The notes below the pieces were generated by a model, which saw nothing but the letters and a program-made list of their open reading frames with translations, was not told the DNA's origin and did not search any database. A stretch of 64,000 nucleotides of DNA from Fulvivirga marina (GTDB taxonomy: Bacteria > Bacteroidota > Bacteroidia > Cytophagales > Cyclobacteriaceae). The DNA lies in NCBI RefSeq assembly GCF_016775155.1, contig NZ_JAEUGD010000064.1, forward strand, positions 195,430 to 259,429, read 5' to 3'. The translations under genes and the position numbers were made by a program. Every line of letters begins with the position of its first letter. The stretch's first letter is position 1. Positions 45,353 through 54,178 of this stretch are shown here, one piece after another.

Positions 45353-45555
45353 TAGCCTCTCTGGAAGACTGGATAGATGTAGGGGTTTATGCACAAGACC
45401 AGTTGATCTATTTACAAAAGCATCTGATATCTGATGAAGTATCAGAGCTTGAAATAACGGTAAGTCAGGCGCCTTCAAAGGCAGGGATCGATCCACTCCA
45501 CAAGCTTATGGATAGAAAGCCAGAGGACAATATGAAAAAACTGAGTTACCCGTAA
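45337..45555 (+). pseudogene. Fragment of M1-aminopeptidase/ABC transporter protein
   Basis: The 72-codon frame has LEDWIDVGVYAQDQLIYLQK and later SKAGIDPLHKLMDRKPEDN. The PxKAGIDPxxKLIDRxxxDN pattern ends a family of ABC permeases fused to an M1-peptidase-like domain in Bacteroidota. Only the last about 70 residues remain, directly against the LytTR remnant on the other strand. It is not a working gene. Confidence 0.65.
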
Positions 45556-45666
45556 AAACAAGCTGAATCACTTGTTTAATCCCCCCTGAGATTGTTCTTA
45601 AAAGTCTAAGATTATTCAAACTTTGCTTTGGTGCTATGTTGAAGTTCTACAGCAACCAAGGAGAAG

Positions 45667-45687
45667 ATTCTGAAACAAGTTCAGAAT
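45667..45687. repeat. Short palindromic repeat (REP-like)
   Basis: ATTCTGAA and TTCAGAAT flank ACAAG as a perfect 8-bp inverted repeat in intergenic DNA, followed by GAC. From general memory, units of this GATxCTGAAACAAGTTCAGxATGAC form are dispersed in many Bacteroidota genomes. Only one copy is seen in this window. Confidence 0.45.
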
Positions 45688-45816
45688 GACGGTTTAGAGT
45701 AGACAGGCTTTTAAGACAGTCTCGCCTTTACTCTTTGCAAACAGCATCTCCCAAATGGGACTTTGCGTATCTCAGCAAGGGAATATTTCGCCATAAATCG
45801 ATTATCTTCGCGAGAT

Positions 45817-46848
45817 ATGGGCGTGGATCATAACATCTCAATCTCGATTACTAACTTAATACTGTTGGTTATATCAGGGTATATTGGGGTTTTCAGCCTG
45901 TTGGTCCTCATATCACAAAGAACAAGACCCGTACTGACCATTTTAGGAGTATGCGGGCTAAGCCATGCTCTCGCCATGGCTGTCGCTGTTGTTAAAGGTC
46001 CAAGTTTGTTTTATGAGCTTTCCAGCCTTTTGATATGGCCTTCATTTTATTTATTCACATGCGTTCAAAGGACTTCAAAGGTGCCGAAAGAATGGTTTAT
46101 CCATCTGATAGCTCCATTACTTTGGCTTGCCGCTTATCCACTGATTCCTGCTCAGATGGTGACGGGAATATTTGATGGCCTATATCTGATACAAGTGTGT
46201 GTATACTTATGGTTAAGCAGTACAGAAATTTACAGAACTTCTTTACTCAGCAAAAGCAAAGCGATATACCCTGCTTATTATTTAAAGACCCTTATGGTAG
46301 GAACGGCCTTCCTGTTGGTATTTCGGCTGGCCCTTCCCATGTCTAACCTTCAAAATCACCAGATTATGATGGTATTTCAGACATCAGCGGGGCTATACTT
46401 TATTCTGGTTTCATTTTTTCTTATTAAGCCGCCTCTAAAAGCTCAGGCTCTAACCAAAGAGATAGAACAAATCCATGAGTCAGTGAATTATGAAGAGGAA
46501 ATAAAAAGAAAGCTAAGAACAGCCATGCTAGCGGACAAGGTTTATCTTAACCCTGAACTTACGCTAAGTGATCTGGCCAAAGCAACAGGACTGAAATTGA
46601 CAGAGCTCTCGAGTTTTATCAATCAGAATATGGGAAGGAATTTCAATGATTTTATTAATGAGTATAGGGTCAGTGAATTTAAGCGTCTGGTAAGCACCGA
46701 ATCTGATTCGCGGGTCACCATTATGGAGCTGGCCTATCAATCCGGTTTTAACTCCAAGGCATCATTCAACAGGCTATTTAAAGAGTACACCGGAGTAACA
46801 CCTTCACAATTCAGGAAAAGTCTCTTAAAAAGCCCTGCTTCAGGTTAA
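45817..46848 (+). CDS. Membrane AraC-family regulator
   Basis: The ATG at 45817 gives 343 residues; an upstream TTG at 45763 is less likely. Residues 12-215 have about seven hydrophobic helices. The C-terminal AraC domain (about 235-335) has both HTH motifs (LTLSDLAKATGLKLTELSSF and IMELAYQSGFNSKASFNRLF) and ends with a GVTPSQFRK signature. A membrane-bound regulator of this layout may control the adjacent transporter gene. Confidence 0.82.
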   Translation: MGVDHNISISITNLILLVISGYIGVFSLLVLISQRTRPVLTILGVCGLSHALAMAVAVVKGPSLFYELSSLLIWPSFYLFTCVQRTSKVPKEWFIHLIAPLLWLAAYPLIPAQMVTGIFDGLYLIQVCVYLWLSSTEIYRTSLLSKSKAIYPAYYLKTLMVGTAFLLVFRLALPMSNLQNHQIMMVFQTSAGLYFILVSFFLIKPPLKAQALTKEIEQIHESVNYEEEIKRKLRTAMLADKVYLNPELTLSDLAKATGLKLTELSSFINQNMGRNFNDFINEYRVSEFKRLVSTESDSRVTIMELAYQSGFNSKASFNRLFKEYTGVTPSQFRKSLLKSPASG

Positions 46849-46937
46849 ATTAATTAGTCTCAAATTATTTTTAAGTCTTTTAAGCCCTTTTAAAGCCCTT
46901 TTATTGCAGCCGGATCAATAATTACAACACGAGCAAT

Positions 46938-49352
46938 ATGAAATTCAATTTACTGAAAATAGCGATCAGGAACATGCTTAAAGACAGGGTATATACTTTC
47001 ATTAATGTCTTGGGGCTTACTTTAGGGATTAGTTTTGCTTTCCTGTTATTTCTATATGTATCTCACGAACTAAGCTATGATCAACATGTCAGTGAAGCGG
47101 AAAATGTCTACAGGATAACAGCAGATTTTACACTGGATGATCATCAGGATATATTTTCCAACGTTCCCAGACCCATGGGAGAGACTTTAGTGAGAGAATA
47201 CCCGGGCATCAAAGCTTCTGTAAGGTTATACGGCTACAACGGACTGCAAGTGCATGAGGGATTACTGTGGAACGAACAGGAAGATTACATCATTACCAGG
47301 AATGCCTTTCTGGCAGATTCCACGTATTTCAAAGTATTCAGGTTGCCGTTACTGGAAGGAGATACAGCCACTGTACTGAACCATGCCAACAGCATCGTGG
47401 TCTCAAAATCTATCGCCCAAAAGCTATATGGAACGGAATCCGCTCTGGGTAAAAGGGTAGGGCTTGAGGAAGGAAGGGAAGCTATCATTACCGGGGTATT
47501 CGATGATTTTAATAAACCAACACATTTACCCCTTGATGTCCTTATCTCTTATCGTACCTATTTCAGCGCGACCGAAGATTATGACTCGTGGTATGGCGCT
47601 CATGTATACACCTACATCAGAACCACATCGACCTTCAAACCGGCCGACGTTAATAACCACTGGAAACCCTTCTTTGAAAAGTATATGAAGTCTACTTTCG
47701 ACGAACTCAATGGTACCGCAGAAATTATACTTCAACCCCTAACAAGTCTCCACCTGGCTCCTGAATATATTTGGGAACCGTTTCCTCATGGTAGTAAACA
47801 AAACGTTTACGTATTTAGCCTGGTGGGCATATTCTTACTGCTGGTAGCAGGTTTCAACTATATGAACCTGACTTTGAGCCGCTCCCTCTCACGAGCAAAA
47901 GAAGTAGGCGTGAGGAAGGCACTTGGTGCCAGTCGTTATGGCCTGAGTGTACAGTTTATAGTCGAATCGGTCACAACAGCACTAATTGCCTCGGTTATCT
48001 CCATTGCTTTTGCCAAGGCCATCCTCCCGGTTTTCAACCAATTGATAGGGGAGCAGTTAACACTGAATTTCTTAACCAACCCGTTGATGATCATAGGTAT
48101 ACTATTGATAGGTATATGTATCGGGTTCATGTCAGGCATATATCCGGCATTCCACCTCTCATCTCTGGAGGCTGCCAGAGTGCTTAAAGGGGGACAAAGC
48201 AAGTTTTCTCAGGGAAATTTAGGTATTAGAAAAGTACTGGTAATGGTGCAGCAGGTCATCTCAGTATCACTGATCATATCAACGCTTGTTGTCATTGATC
48301 AGGTAAACTATGTACGAAAGACAAACCTGGGTTTTGATAAGGACAACCTGGTGCTGGTTGATCTGCGCGACGAAACGGTAAGAAGTAACATCAAAAAATT
48401 TGAACATGACCTCAGCAGCATCTCTGGTGTTGAAAATGTAACACGGATGAATGATGTGCCACTAAGCGGTATTAATGAGTTTAGCATTATGGTAGAAAAA
48501 CCTAACGGGGAATTTGAATCGGCACCTACTCAGATCATAGAGGTCAGTGACAACTACCTGGAAACGATGAACATTGAGCTTCTGGCGGGAAGAACTTTTG
48601 TTGAAGCGGATAGCTTTTTCAGAAGTATACTGATCAATGTTTATCAGGCAGAACTTCTTGGATATGAAACTGCGGAAGATGCTGTCGGAGCACGATTTAA
48701 ATTTCCAGGTGAAGACGAGGAGCATAGAACCATTATAGGGGTAGTTAATAACTTCCGTATGGTATCTGCCAGTGAGCCTCTTAAAAGCCTGTGTATAGCA
48801 TACTATAATGGGGGCAGGAGGTTTATGGGCATACGGATACATTCTAAAAACCAATCAGAGACACTCCAGGCTATCGAAAAAATGTGGAAAAGCTATGGTG
48901 CCTCTTATCCTTTTCAATACACTTTTATGGATGAACAGCTCGACAACCTGCTTGGTAAAGAAGATAGGCTTTACAGGCTCATGGTATTCGGCTCAGCCCT
49001 CATAATCCTGGTATCCTGCCTGGGTTTATTCGGCCTCGTATCGTTTACTGCCTTGCAGCGATCAAAGGAGATTGGCATCAGAAAAGTGCTGGGAGCCACA
49101 AATTCTACACTTTACTTTACTCTAGTAAAGGATTTCTTCACACTGTTAGCTGCGGCATTTATAGTATCTGTAGCCATATCCTGGTATTTTGGTAACAGTT
49201 GGCTTCAAAACTTTGTCTTAAGGACGAACTTTGACTGGGTAAATCTGCTAATTGCGGCCATTGTCGCCTTACTGATCACAGGCCTAACCCTAAGCTATCA
49301 TACTCAAAAAGTGATCAGGGCAAACCCAGTGGATAGTTTGAAAGAGGAGTAA
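46938..49352 (+). CDS. FtsX/MacB-type ABC transporter permease
   Basis: An 804-residue permease: N-terminal helix (about 20-42), a MacB periplasmic core domain, a three-helix FtsX domain (about 285-410), then a second periplasmic domain and a second FtsX domain (about 675-795). ASRYGLSVQFIVESV and SKEIGIRKVLGATNSTLYF are the FtsX signatures. It lacks its own ATPase and would work with a separate MacB-type ATPase that is not next to it. Probably exports a peptide or lipoprotein. Confidence 0.88.
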   Translation: MKFNLLKIAIRNMLKDRVYTFINVLGLTLGISFAFLLFLYVSHELSYDQHVSEAENVYRITADFTLDDHQDIFSNVPRPMGETLVREYPGIKASVRLYGYNGLQVHEGLLWNEQEDYIITRNAFLADSTYFKVFRLPLLEGDTATVLNHANSIVVSKSIAQKLYGTESALGKRVGLEEGREAIITGVFDDFNKPTHLPLDVLISYRTYFSATEDYDSWYGAHVYTYIRTTSTFKPADVNNHWKPFFEKYMKSTFDELNGTAEIILQPLTSLHLAPEYIWEPFPHGSKQNVYVFSLVGIFLLLVAGFNYMNLTLSRSLSRAKEVGVRKALGASRYGLSVQFIVESVTTALIASVISIAFAKAILPVFNQLIGEQLTLNFLTNPLMIIGILLIGICIGFMSGIYPAFHLSSLEAARVLKGGQSKFSQGNLGIRKVLVMVQQVISVSLIISTLVVIDQVNYVRKTNLGFDKDNLVLVDLRDETVRSNIKKFEHDLSSISGVENVTRMNDVPLSGINEFSIMVEKPNGEFESAPTQIIEVSDNYLETMNIELLAGRTFVEADSFFRSILINVYQAELLGYETAEDAVGARFKFPGEDEEHRTIIGVVNNFRMVSASEPLKSLCIAYYNGGRRFMGIRIHSKNQSETLQAIEKMWKSYGASYPFQYTFMDEQLDNLLGKEDRLYRLMVFGSALIILVSCLGLFGLVSFTALQRSKEIGIRKVLGATNSTLYFTLVKDFFTLLAAAFIVSVAISWYFGNSWLQNFVLRTNFDWVNLLIAAIVALLITGLTLSYHTQKVIRANPVDSLKEE

Positions 49353-49374
49353 ATCTTTATGAGATTTATTAGGT

Positions 49375-49419
49375 ATGAGCATGTTGGAGTAAATTACACT
49401 ATTCCAACATGCTCATTTT
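49375..49419 (+). terminator. Strong hairpin after the permease gene
   Basis: ATGAGCATGTTGGA (49375-49388) and TCCAACATGCTCAT (49403-49416) form a 14-bp perfect stem around a 14-base loop, then TTT. It lies 22 bases after the permease stop and probably ends its transcript. Confidence 0.65.
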
Positions 49420-49558
49420 AGTTTAAGGGGTAAGCTCTACCGATTTCAAAAGTTTAGTAAAGCCGCTATTTAGTTCTGTTGAGATTTCTACCGCTCCTTA
49501 GCAGAGTCTCCTTCAGGACCCTCAGAGGACTCTTGCGTACTACTACAGTAATACCAAA

Positions 49559-51601
49559 TTATTTTATAGCCTTAGCCTCTTCAGAAAGAAGCTCATTACC
49601 ATCATTCAATCCCGCTTCGATAAAGGCATCGATCTCCGCATTGCGCTCCAAGCCTTTGTTCAGCAGTACGCCAAGGCTGATCATAACGCCAATCCGGGTA
49701 CCTACTTTTTTCGCTGCAGTGTTAAAAAGTGGCTGCAACTCTTCATAAGTAACACCTTCAGCCAGATTCATGATGTTAACCCTGGCATTAGCCAGCTTAT
49801 CTCCTGATAAATTGGTGTATTTCTTACTGATTTTCTGAATCTCATTGATAGCACTTCTTTGCCCCTGAGGCTGCCCTTTAGATGGCTTTGCTACTGGCTT
49901 ATTGCCTTGCTGTGCAGGTTGAGACTGCTGCTTAGCCCAAGTGTCTCTTAACCCCACGGTTTTATTGAATATCAGACGCTCAGAAGTAGCGTCTTTATCC
50001 AGAGTGAAATAACCGAGACGCTGGAACTGGAATTTATCATCTAACTTGGCCTCTTGCAAAAATGGCTCAAGATATGCCTCTTTGATGATCTTTAGCGAGT
50101 CAGGATTGATAAACTCCTTAAAATCCTTGTCTTCGTGGCTATCTGGTGCCTCATCTAAAAACAGGCGATCATACTCGCGAATTTCTGCTTTGATGGCATG
50201 TTGTATAGACACCCAGTGTAAAGTACCTTTTACCTTTCTCATGCTGGCTTCAGTTCCGCTTCCTGATTTAGAATCAAGGTCGCAGGTACAATGGATCTCT
50301 GTTATATTCCCGTTTTCGTCTTTTACTACTGATTCCCCTTTAATGATATAGGCATTCTTTAAGCGCACTTCCTGACCTAAAGTCAGTCGGAAGAATTTGC
50401 TTCCGGCTTCTTCTTTAAAGTCTTCACGCTCGATGTATAGCTCTCGGGAGAACGGCACCTCATGTGTACCTGCGTTAGGGTCTTCAGGATTATTTTCTGC
50501 GACCAGCATTTCCTCTTTTCCTTCAGGATAATTGGTAATTACCAGCTTCACAGGGTCTAAAACTCCCATTACCCTGGTAGCCGTCTTATTCAAGTCTTCT
50601 CTTATGCAAAACTCTAATAGCGACACATCAGTAACACCATCCCTTTTAGAAATACCAGATAGCTCACTGAATTTTCTAATGGATGCAGGAGTATACCCTC
50701 TGCGTCTTAGCCCGGAGATTGTTGGCATTCGGGGATCGTCCCAGCCCGCAACGGTTTTAGATTGCACCAACTCTAGTAACTTTCGCTTACTCATAACCGT
50801 GTAGCTCAGGTTGCGTCTGGCAAACTCGCGCTGTTTAGGTCTGAGTTTATCGTTATTATATATCTGGTCAAGACACCAGTCATACAGCTCTCTATGAGGT
50901 TTAAACTCCAGTGTACATAGAGAGTGCGAAATTTGTTCTAAATAGTCTGATTGTCCATGAGCCCAGTCATACATCGGATAGATGCACCAGTCGGTTCCGG
51001 TTCTGTGATGGGCCTTTCTCATTATACGATACATCAATGGATCACGCATCAGCATATTGGGAGAGCTCATATCAATTTTAGCCCGAAGTACATAAGTACC
51101 TGCTTCAAACTCGCCTTCCTTCATTCTTTGGAACAACTCAAGGTTTTCCTCAATGCTGGTATCCCTGAAAGGACTGGCCGTGCCAGGTGTTGTTGGAGTT
51201 CCCTTCTGTTCAGCAATTAGCTCGGGAGACTGCCCGTCAACATAGGCTTTGCCTGCTTTGATAAGCTCTATAGCCCAATCGTATAACTCCTGAAAATAAT
51301 CAGATGAATAGCATTCTTTGTCCCATTGGAAACCCAGCCATTCAATATCATGTCTTATCGCATCCACATACTCCTGCTCTTCCTTAGAAGGGTTAGTGTC
51401 ATCAAAACGCAGGTTTACCGGTGCATTGAATTTTTTCCCCAGCCCAAAGTTGAGGCAGATTGATGCCGCATGGCCAATATGCAAATAACCGTTTGGTTCC
51501 GGAGGGAAACGAAAGCGCAATTTATCAGCCGACAGGCCGTTAGCGAGGTCTTCCGTAATGATTTGCTCTAAAAAATTAAGTGATTCTGGTGTTTCTGTCA
51601 T
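49559..51601 (-). CDS. glnS: Glutaminyl-tRNA synthetase with C-terminal extension
   Basis: A 680-residue class I synthetase. The HIGH-type motif appears as PPEPNGYLHIGHA near residue 32, the KMSKS-type motif as VMSKRKLLELV near 272, and the anticodon-binding beta barrels end near 555. An extra 115 residues follow: a Gln/Pro linker (SQPAQQGNKPVAKPS) and a helical domain (YTNLSGDKLANARVNIMNL). The extension is not the usual length; E. coli GlnRS has 554 residues. It could be a tRNA-binding appendage. Confidence 0.93.
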   Translation of the reverse strand: MTETPESLNFLEQIITEDLANGLSADKLRFRFPPEPNGYLHIGHAASICLNFGLGKKFNAPVNLRFDDTNPSKEEQEYVDAIRHDIEWLGFQWDKECYSSDYFQELYDWAIELIKAGKAYVDGQSPELIAEQKGTPTTPGTASPFRDTSIEENLELFQRMKEGEFEAGTYVLRAKIDMSSPNMLMRDPLMYRIMRKAHHRTGTDWCIYPMYDWAHGQSDYLEQISHSLCTLEFKPHRELYDWCLDQIYNNDKLRPKQREFARRNLSYTVMSKRKLLELVQSKTVAGWDDPRMPTISGLRRRGYTPASIRKFSELSGISKRDGVTDVSLLEFCIREDLNKTATRVMGVLDPVKLVITNYPEGKEEMLVAENNPEDPNAGTHEVPFSRELYIEREDFKEEAGSKFFRLTLGQEVRLKNAYIIKGESVVKDENGNITEIHCTCDLDSKSGSGTEASMRKVKGTLHWVSIQHAIKAEIREYDRLFLDEAPDSHEDKDFKEFINPDSLKIIKEAYLEPFLQEAKLDDKFQFQRLGYFTLDKDATSERLIFNKTVGLRDTWAKQQSQPAQQGNKPVAKPSKGQPQGQRSAINEIQKISKKYTNLSGDKLANARVNIMNLAEGVTYEELQPLFNTAAKKVGTRIGVMISLGVLLNKGLERNAEIDAFIEAGLNDGNELLSEEAKAIK

Positions 51602-52057
51602 GGATCAAAAAATTGAACTGCAAAATTACTGCAAATACATACAATTACAACTGGTTTTATAGATTTACATGACAGAGGTTTCAATAGGTATTTACCCCAA
51701 AATGAGATTGGATAAATACCTCTGTTTGTACGTGATAATGATATCGTGATAGCCTGGTTAGAAAAGCTGGTATCAATGACATTCAAGGTACAATCCCAAG
51801 GGTAGGATTGGAGCCACTGCAGCCTGTTCATTCATCAAATTGCCTATCATAAAGTACAACTTTACTTCTTCATTTCACCTCTTCAATATCTTCTGATTGA
51901 AGCAACTTTTTATTAAAGTAATACTTTATATTTTAATTTATATATTACTCATTATCATATGTTTTAAACTTATTTACTATATAAAAACAAAGACCTCTAT
52001 GGTTTTAAAAACCATAGAGGTCTGGTATAGGAGGTCTAACAACCAGCTAACCAAAAT
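51602..52057. other. Intergenic with hairpins, no gene
   Basis: A 456-bp AT-rich region between glnS and the DUF1338 gene. An inverted repeat AGGTATTTA/TAAATACCT (about 51681-51715) could form a structure in the glnS leader, as it lies just upstream of the glnS start. A short minus-strand frame here overlaps the glnS start and looks spurious. The terminator at 51991 is listed separately. Confidence 0.5.
51991..52023 (-). terminator. Terminator of the DUF1338 gene
   Basis: A 16-bp perfect palindrome: AGACCTCTATGGTTTT (51991-52006) and AAAACCATAGAGGTCT (52008-52023). On the minus strand it follows the DUF1338 stop by 34 bases and leads into TTTGTTTTTAT. Confidence 0.85.
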
Positions 52058-52972
52058 TTAAACTTCGGCCATAGAGGTTTGCTCCAGATAAGTGCTTTCG
52101 AAAATCTTATCAGCATTAGCTGATTCAAAACCATCTCTTCGGTGCTCGCGAGAAATCTGCTCCTTTGGAATACTCTTAAATTGAGGCAGTACTGAACGCT
52201 CTGCAAACTCTACGTAGCTACCAGAAATCCTCATGGTTTCACCATCAGAAAATGTTGCAGGCTGCATTTTCGACACTGAACTGCTTTGTCTCAAAAGACC
52301 ATCTTCGCTGGTTTTGATCTTTCCTCCGGCACTATTGAGTACAATACCAATCGACTCTAAAAAAGCATTGAATTGCTCCAGCGTATTGTAACCATCAGGC
52401 AACTCGTGTATACTGATGGTGTAGTGGTTGAGATAATACCTGTTGTAAATTACCCAGGCAGCATATTCACTTTCCTGTAACAGTGTCTTATAATCTTCCA
52501 GCGTAGGCAAGTCCCAAAGCGGTTTATAGAAAAATGAACCCACCTCTTCAGGGTTATCTAAGTCCAAACCATCTACAGGGCATTCGGTGATAGGTTCCAC
52601 ATACTTATTGATGATACTCTGTGCCTTGGGAGACAGGTCTTCAACTCTAAGTTCACTGATGAATATTCGGGGATAAGTTTCTACTGGTGGCTCATACCAA
52701 AACGCATTCAACTTCTTCTCCTGAAAGTAGTAAGGCTCTCTTCTCTTATATCCATAATGCAGAAAGATCTTTTCAAAAGAAGCAATACCAAGATTGGGTA
52801 CACCCAAGGTGCGAAATGCAATATGGTCGTTTATAATATCGCTTTCCTCAGCAATCATACCTTTTTCGATCATAGCATCACTGATCTTGTTTACTTCTGG
52901 TACACTATGCTTGTAAGGTTCGAACAGTGCATTTAAAATCTTATCAAGTGAAGAATCCTTGTCAAAATTCAT
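52058..52972 (-). CDS. HglS/YdcJ-type 2-oxoadipate dioxygenase/decarboxylase (DUF1338)
   Basis: A 304-residue DUF1338 protein. Conserved metal-binding positions are visible as NDHIAFRTLG (His near 49), YLNHYTISIHEL (His near 182) and ISGSYVEFAER (Glu near 258). HglS-type members turn 2-oxoadipate into 2-hydroxyglutarate in lysine breakdown and use iron. It is shorter than the 460-residue Pseudomonas HglS, so substrate could differ. It is divergent from a LysR regulator. Confidence 0.8.
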   Translation of the reverse strand: MNFDKDSSLDKILNALFEPYKHSVPEVNKISDAMIEKGMIAEESDIINDHIAFRTLGVPNLGIASFEKIFLHYGYKRREPYYFQEKKLNAFWYEPPVETYPRIFISELRVEDLSPKAQSIINKYVEPITECPVDGLDLDNPEEVGSFFYKPLWDLPTLEDYKTLLQESEYAAWVIYNRYYLNHYTISIHELPDGYNTLEQFNAFLESIGIVLNSAGGKIKTSEDGLLRQSSSVSKMQPATFSDGETMRISGSYVEFAERSVLPQFKSIPKEQISREHRRDGFESANADKIFESTYLEQTSMAEV

Positions 52973-53013
52973 ATCGTAGTGATTATTAAAATGTTTGTGA
53001 TGACTAAAAAATG

Positions 53014-53032
53014 TGGTGACGGTCGCTCACCA
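53014..53032. promoter_or_regulatory. LysR-type operator (T-N11-A dyad)
   Basis: TGGTGA (53014-53019) and TCACCA (53027-53032) form an inverted repeat with a seven-base centre. T53017 and A53029 satisfy the T-N11-A rule of LysR binding sites. It lies in the 80-bp gap between the divergent DUF1338 and LysR genes. Confidence 0.6.
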
Positions 53033-53052
53033 TTTCATTAAAAAATTGACCC

Positions 53053-54003
53053 ATGATGCAAAATTATGAGTTAAAAGAATTACTTTCAATTAACAATTTA
53101 TATCGAATGATAAGCATAACTAATCAATTGGAAGTCAGGCATTTTGAGTATTTCCTGGTTCTTGCCGAGACTTTACATTATGGCAAGGCCGCTGAGCGAC
53201 TTTTTATTACCCAATCGGCCTTAAGCCAGCAAATCCAGCGTATGGAGACTATACTCGGACAAGAGCTGTTTGTTAGAACGAACAGGAAAGTTATTCTCAG
53301 TCATGCTGGCGAACTATTGAAAGAGGAAGCTGAAGCTATACTCATGCAACTGAAAAAGAGCATGGAGCAGTGGCAATTTAGGGTTGAAGGAGGAGAGGGG
53401 ATAGTGAGAATTGGTTTTGTAGGTTCCGCTATGCAGATTTACTTACCTAAGTTATTGAAAGAGTTTACGTCCAAATACCCCCGCATCAAGTTCTACTTGA
53501 AAGAATTAAGTAACAAGGACCAACTTCTGGCACTAGACAAAAAGGAACTGGACATAGGCTTTTTGAGGTCCAATAACCTCATGGCCAATATGCATAGTTT
53601 ACCCGTATTCAAGGAAAACCTGACATTGGTACTTCCTGAAAATCATGCCATCACGGAGCAGAATTTTGTAGACATAGGACAGTTAGCAGATGAATCATAT
53701 ATTCTGTTTCCTAATGAAAGCAGTCACTTGTTCTTTGGTCAGATTATGACCCTATGCAAAGAACACGGCTTCACCCCCAGGATATCGCACCAATCCATAC
53801 ATGGCCCAACTATCTTTAAATTGGTAGAAAGTGGCCTGGGAATTTCCATAGTTCCTAATTCATTGGTAGATAAGTTTAACTATAAGGTACGATATATTGA
53901 GTTAAAAGAGATCAAACATAAAACAGAGCTGTTTGCAGTTTGGAACAAGTACAATGATAATACGGGGCTTACACATCTTCTTGGGCTGTTGAAAGGAGAG
54001 TAA
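53053..54003 (+). CDS. LysR-family transcriptional regulator
   Basis: A 316-residue LTTR with an HTH (about 27-75, HYGKAAERLFITQSALSQQI and GQELFVRTNR) and a C-terminal periplasmic-binding-like sensor (about 105-310). Two ATGs near the start are possible (53053 and 53107); the HTH is complete with either. Being divergent from the DUF1338 gene over an LTTR dyad, it probably controls that gene and itself in response to a lysine or 2-oxoacid metabolite. Confidence 0.88.
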   Translation: MMQNYELKELLSINNLYRMISITNQLEVRHFEYFLVLAETLHYGKAAERLFITQSALSQQIQRMETILGQELFVRTNRKVILSHAGELLKEEAEAILMQLKKSMEQWQFRVEGGEGIVRIGFVGSAMQIYLPKLLKEFTSKYPRIKFYLKELSNKDQLLALDKKELDIGFLRSNNLMANMHSLPVFKENLTLVLPENHAITEQNFVDIGQLADESYILFPNESSHLFFGQIMTLCKEHGFTPRISHQSIHGPTIFKLVESGLGISIVPNSLVDKFNYKVRYIELKEIKHKTELFAVWNKYNDNTGLTHLLGLLKGE

Positions 54004-54178
54004 GCGGTATAATTTTCAGACAATAGCTTTCTACAGGCATAAACCCAAGAGTTTCAGTTCTTGACCACTCCTCTAATCAACTTTAATGCTTAGTCTTCCA
54101 ACATTATCTGTAAGCTTATAATGGTATTAGGTAATTTATTTTTATCTTATAACATCAGGTGTAAAACCATAGGGAGCA

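Noticed and set aside
45763-45816. An 18-codon upstream extension of the AraC gene from a TTG
   Set aside because: The ATG at 45817 gives a normal hydrophobic start; the upstream part looks non-coding.
51598-51831. A 77-codon minus-strand frame just upstream of glnS
   Set aside because: It overlaps the glnS start, its composition is poor, it has no domain, and the region looks like leader and promoter sequence.
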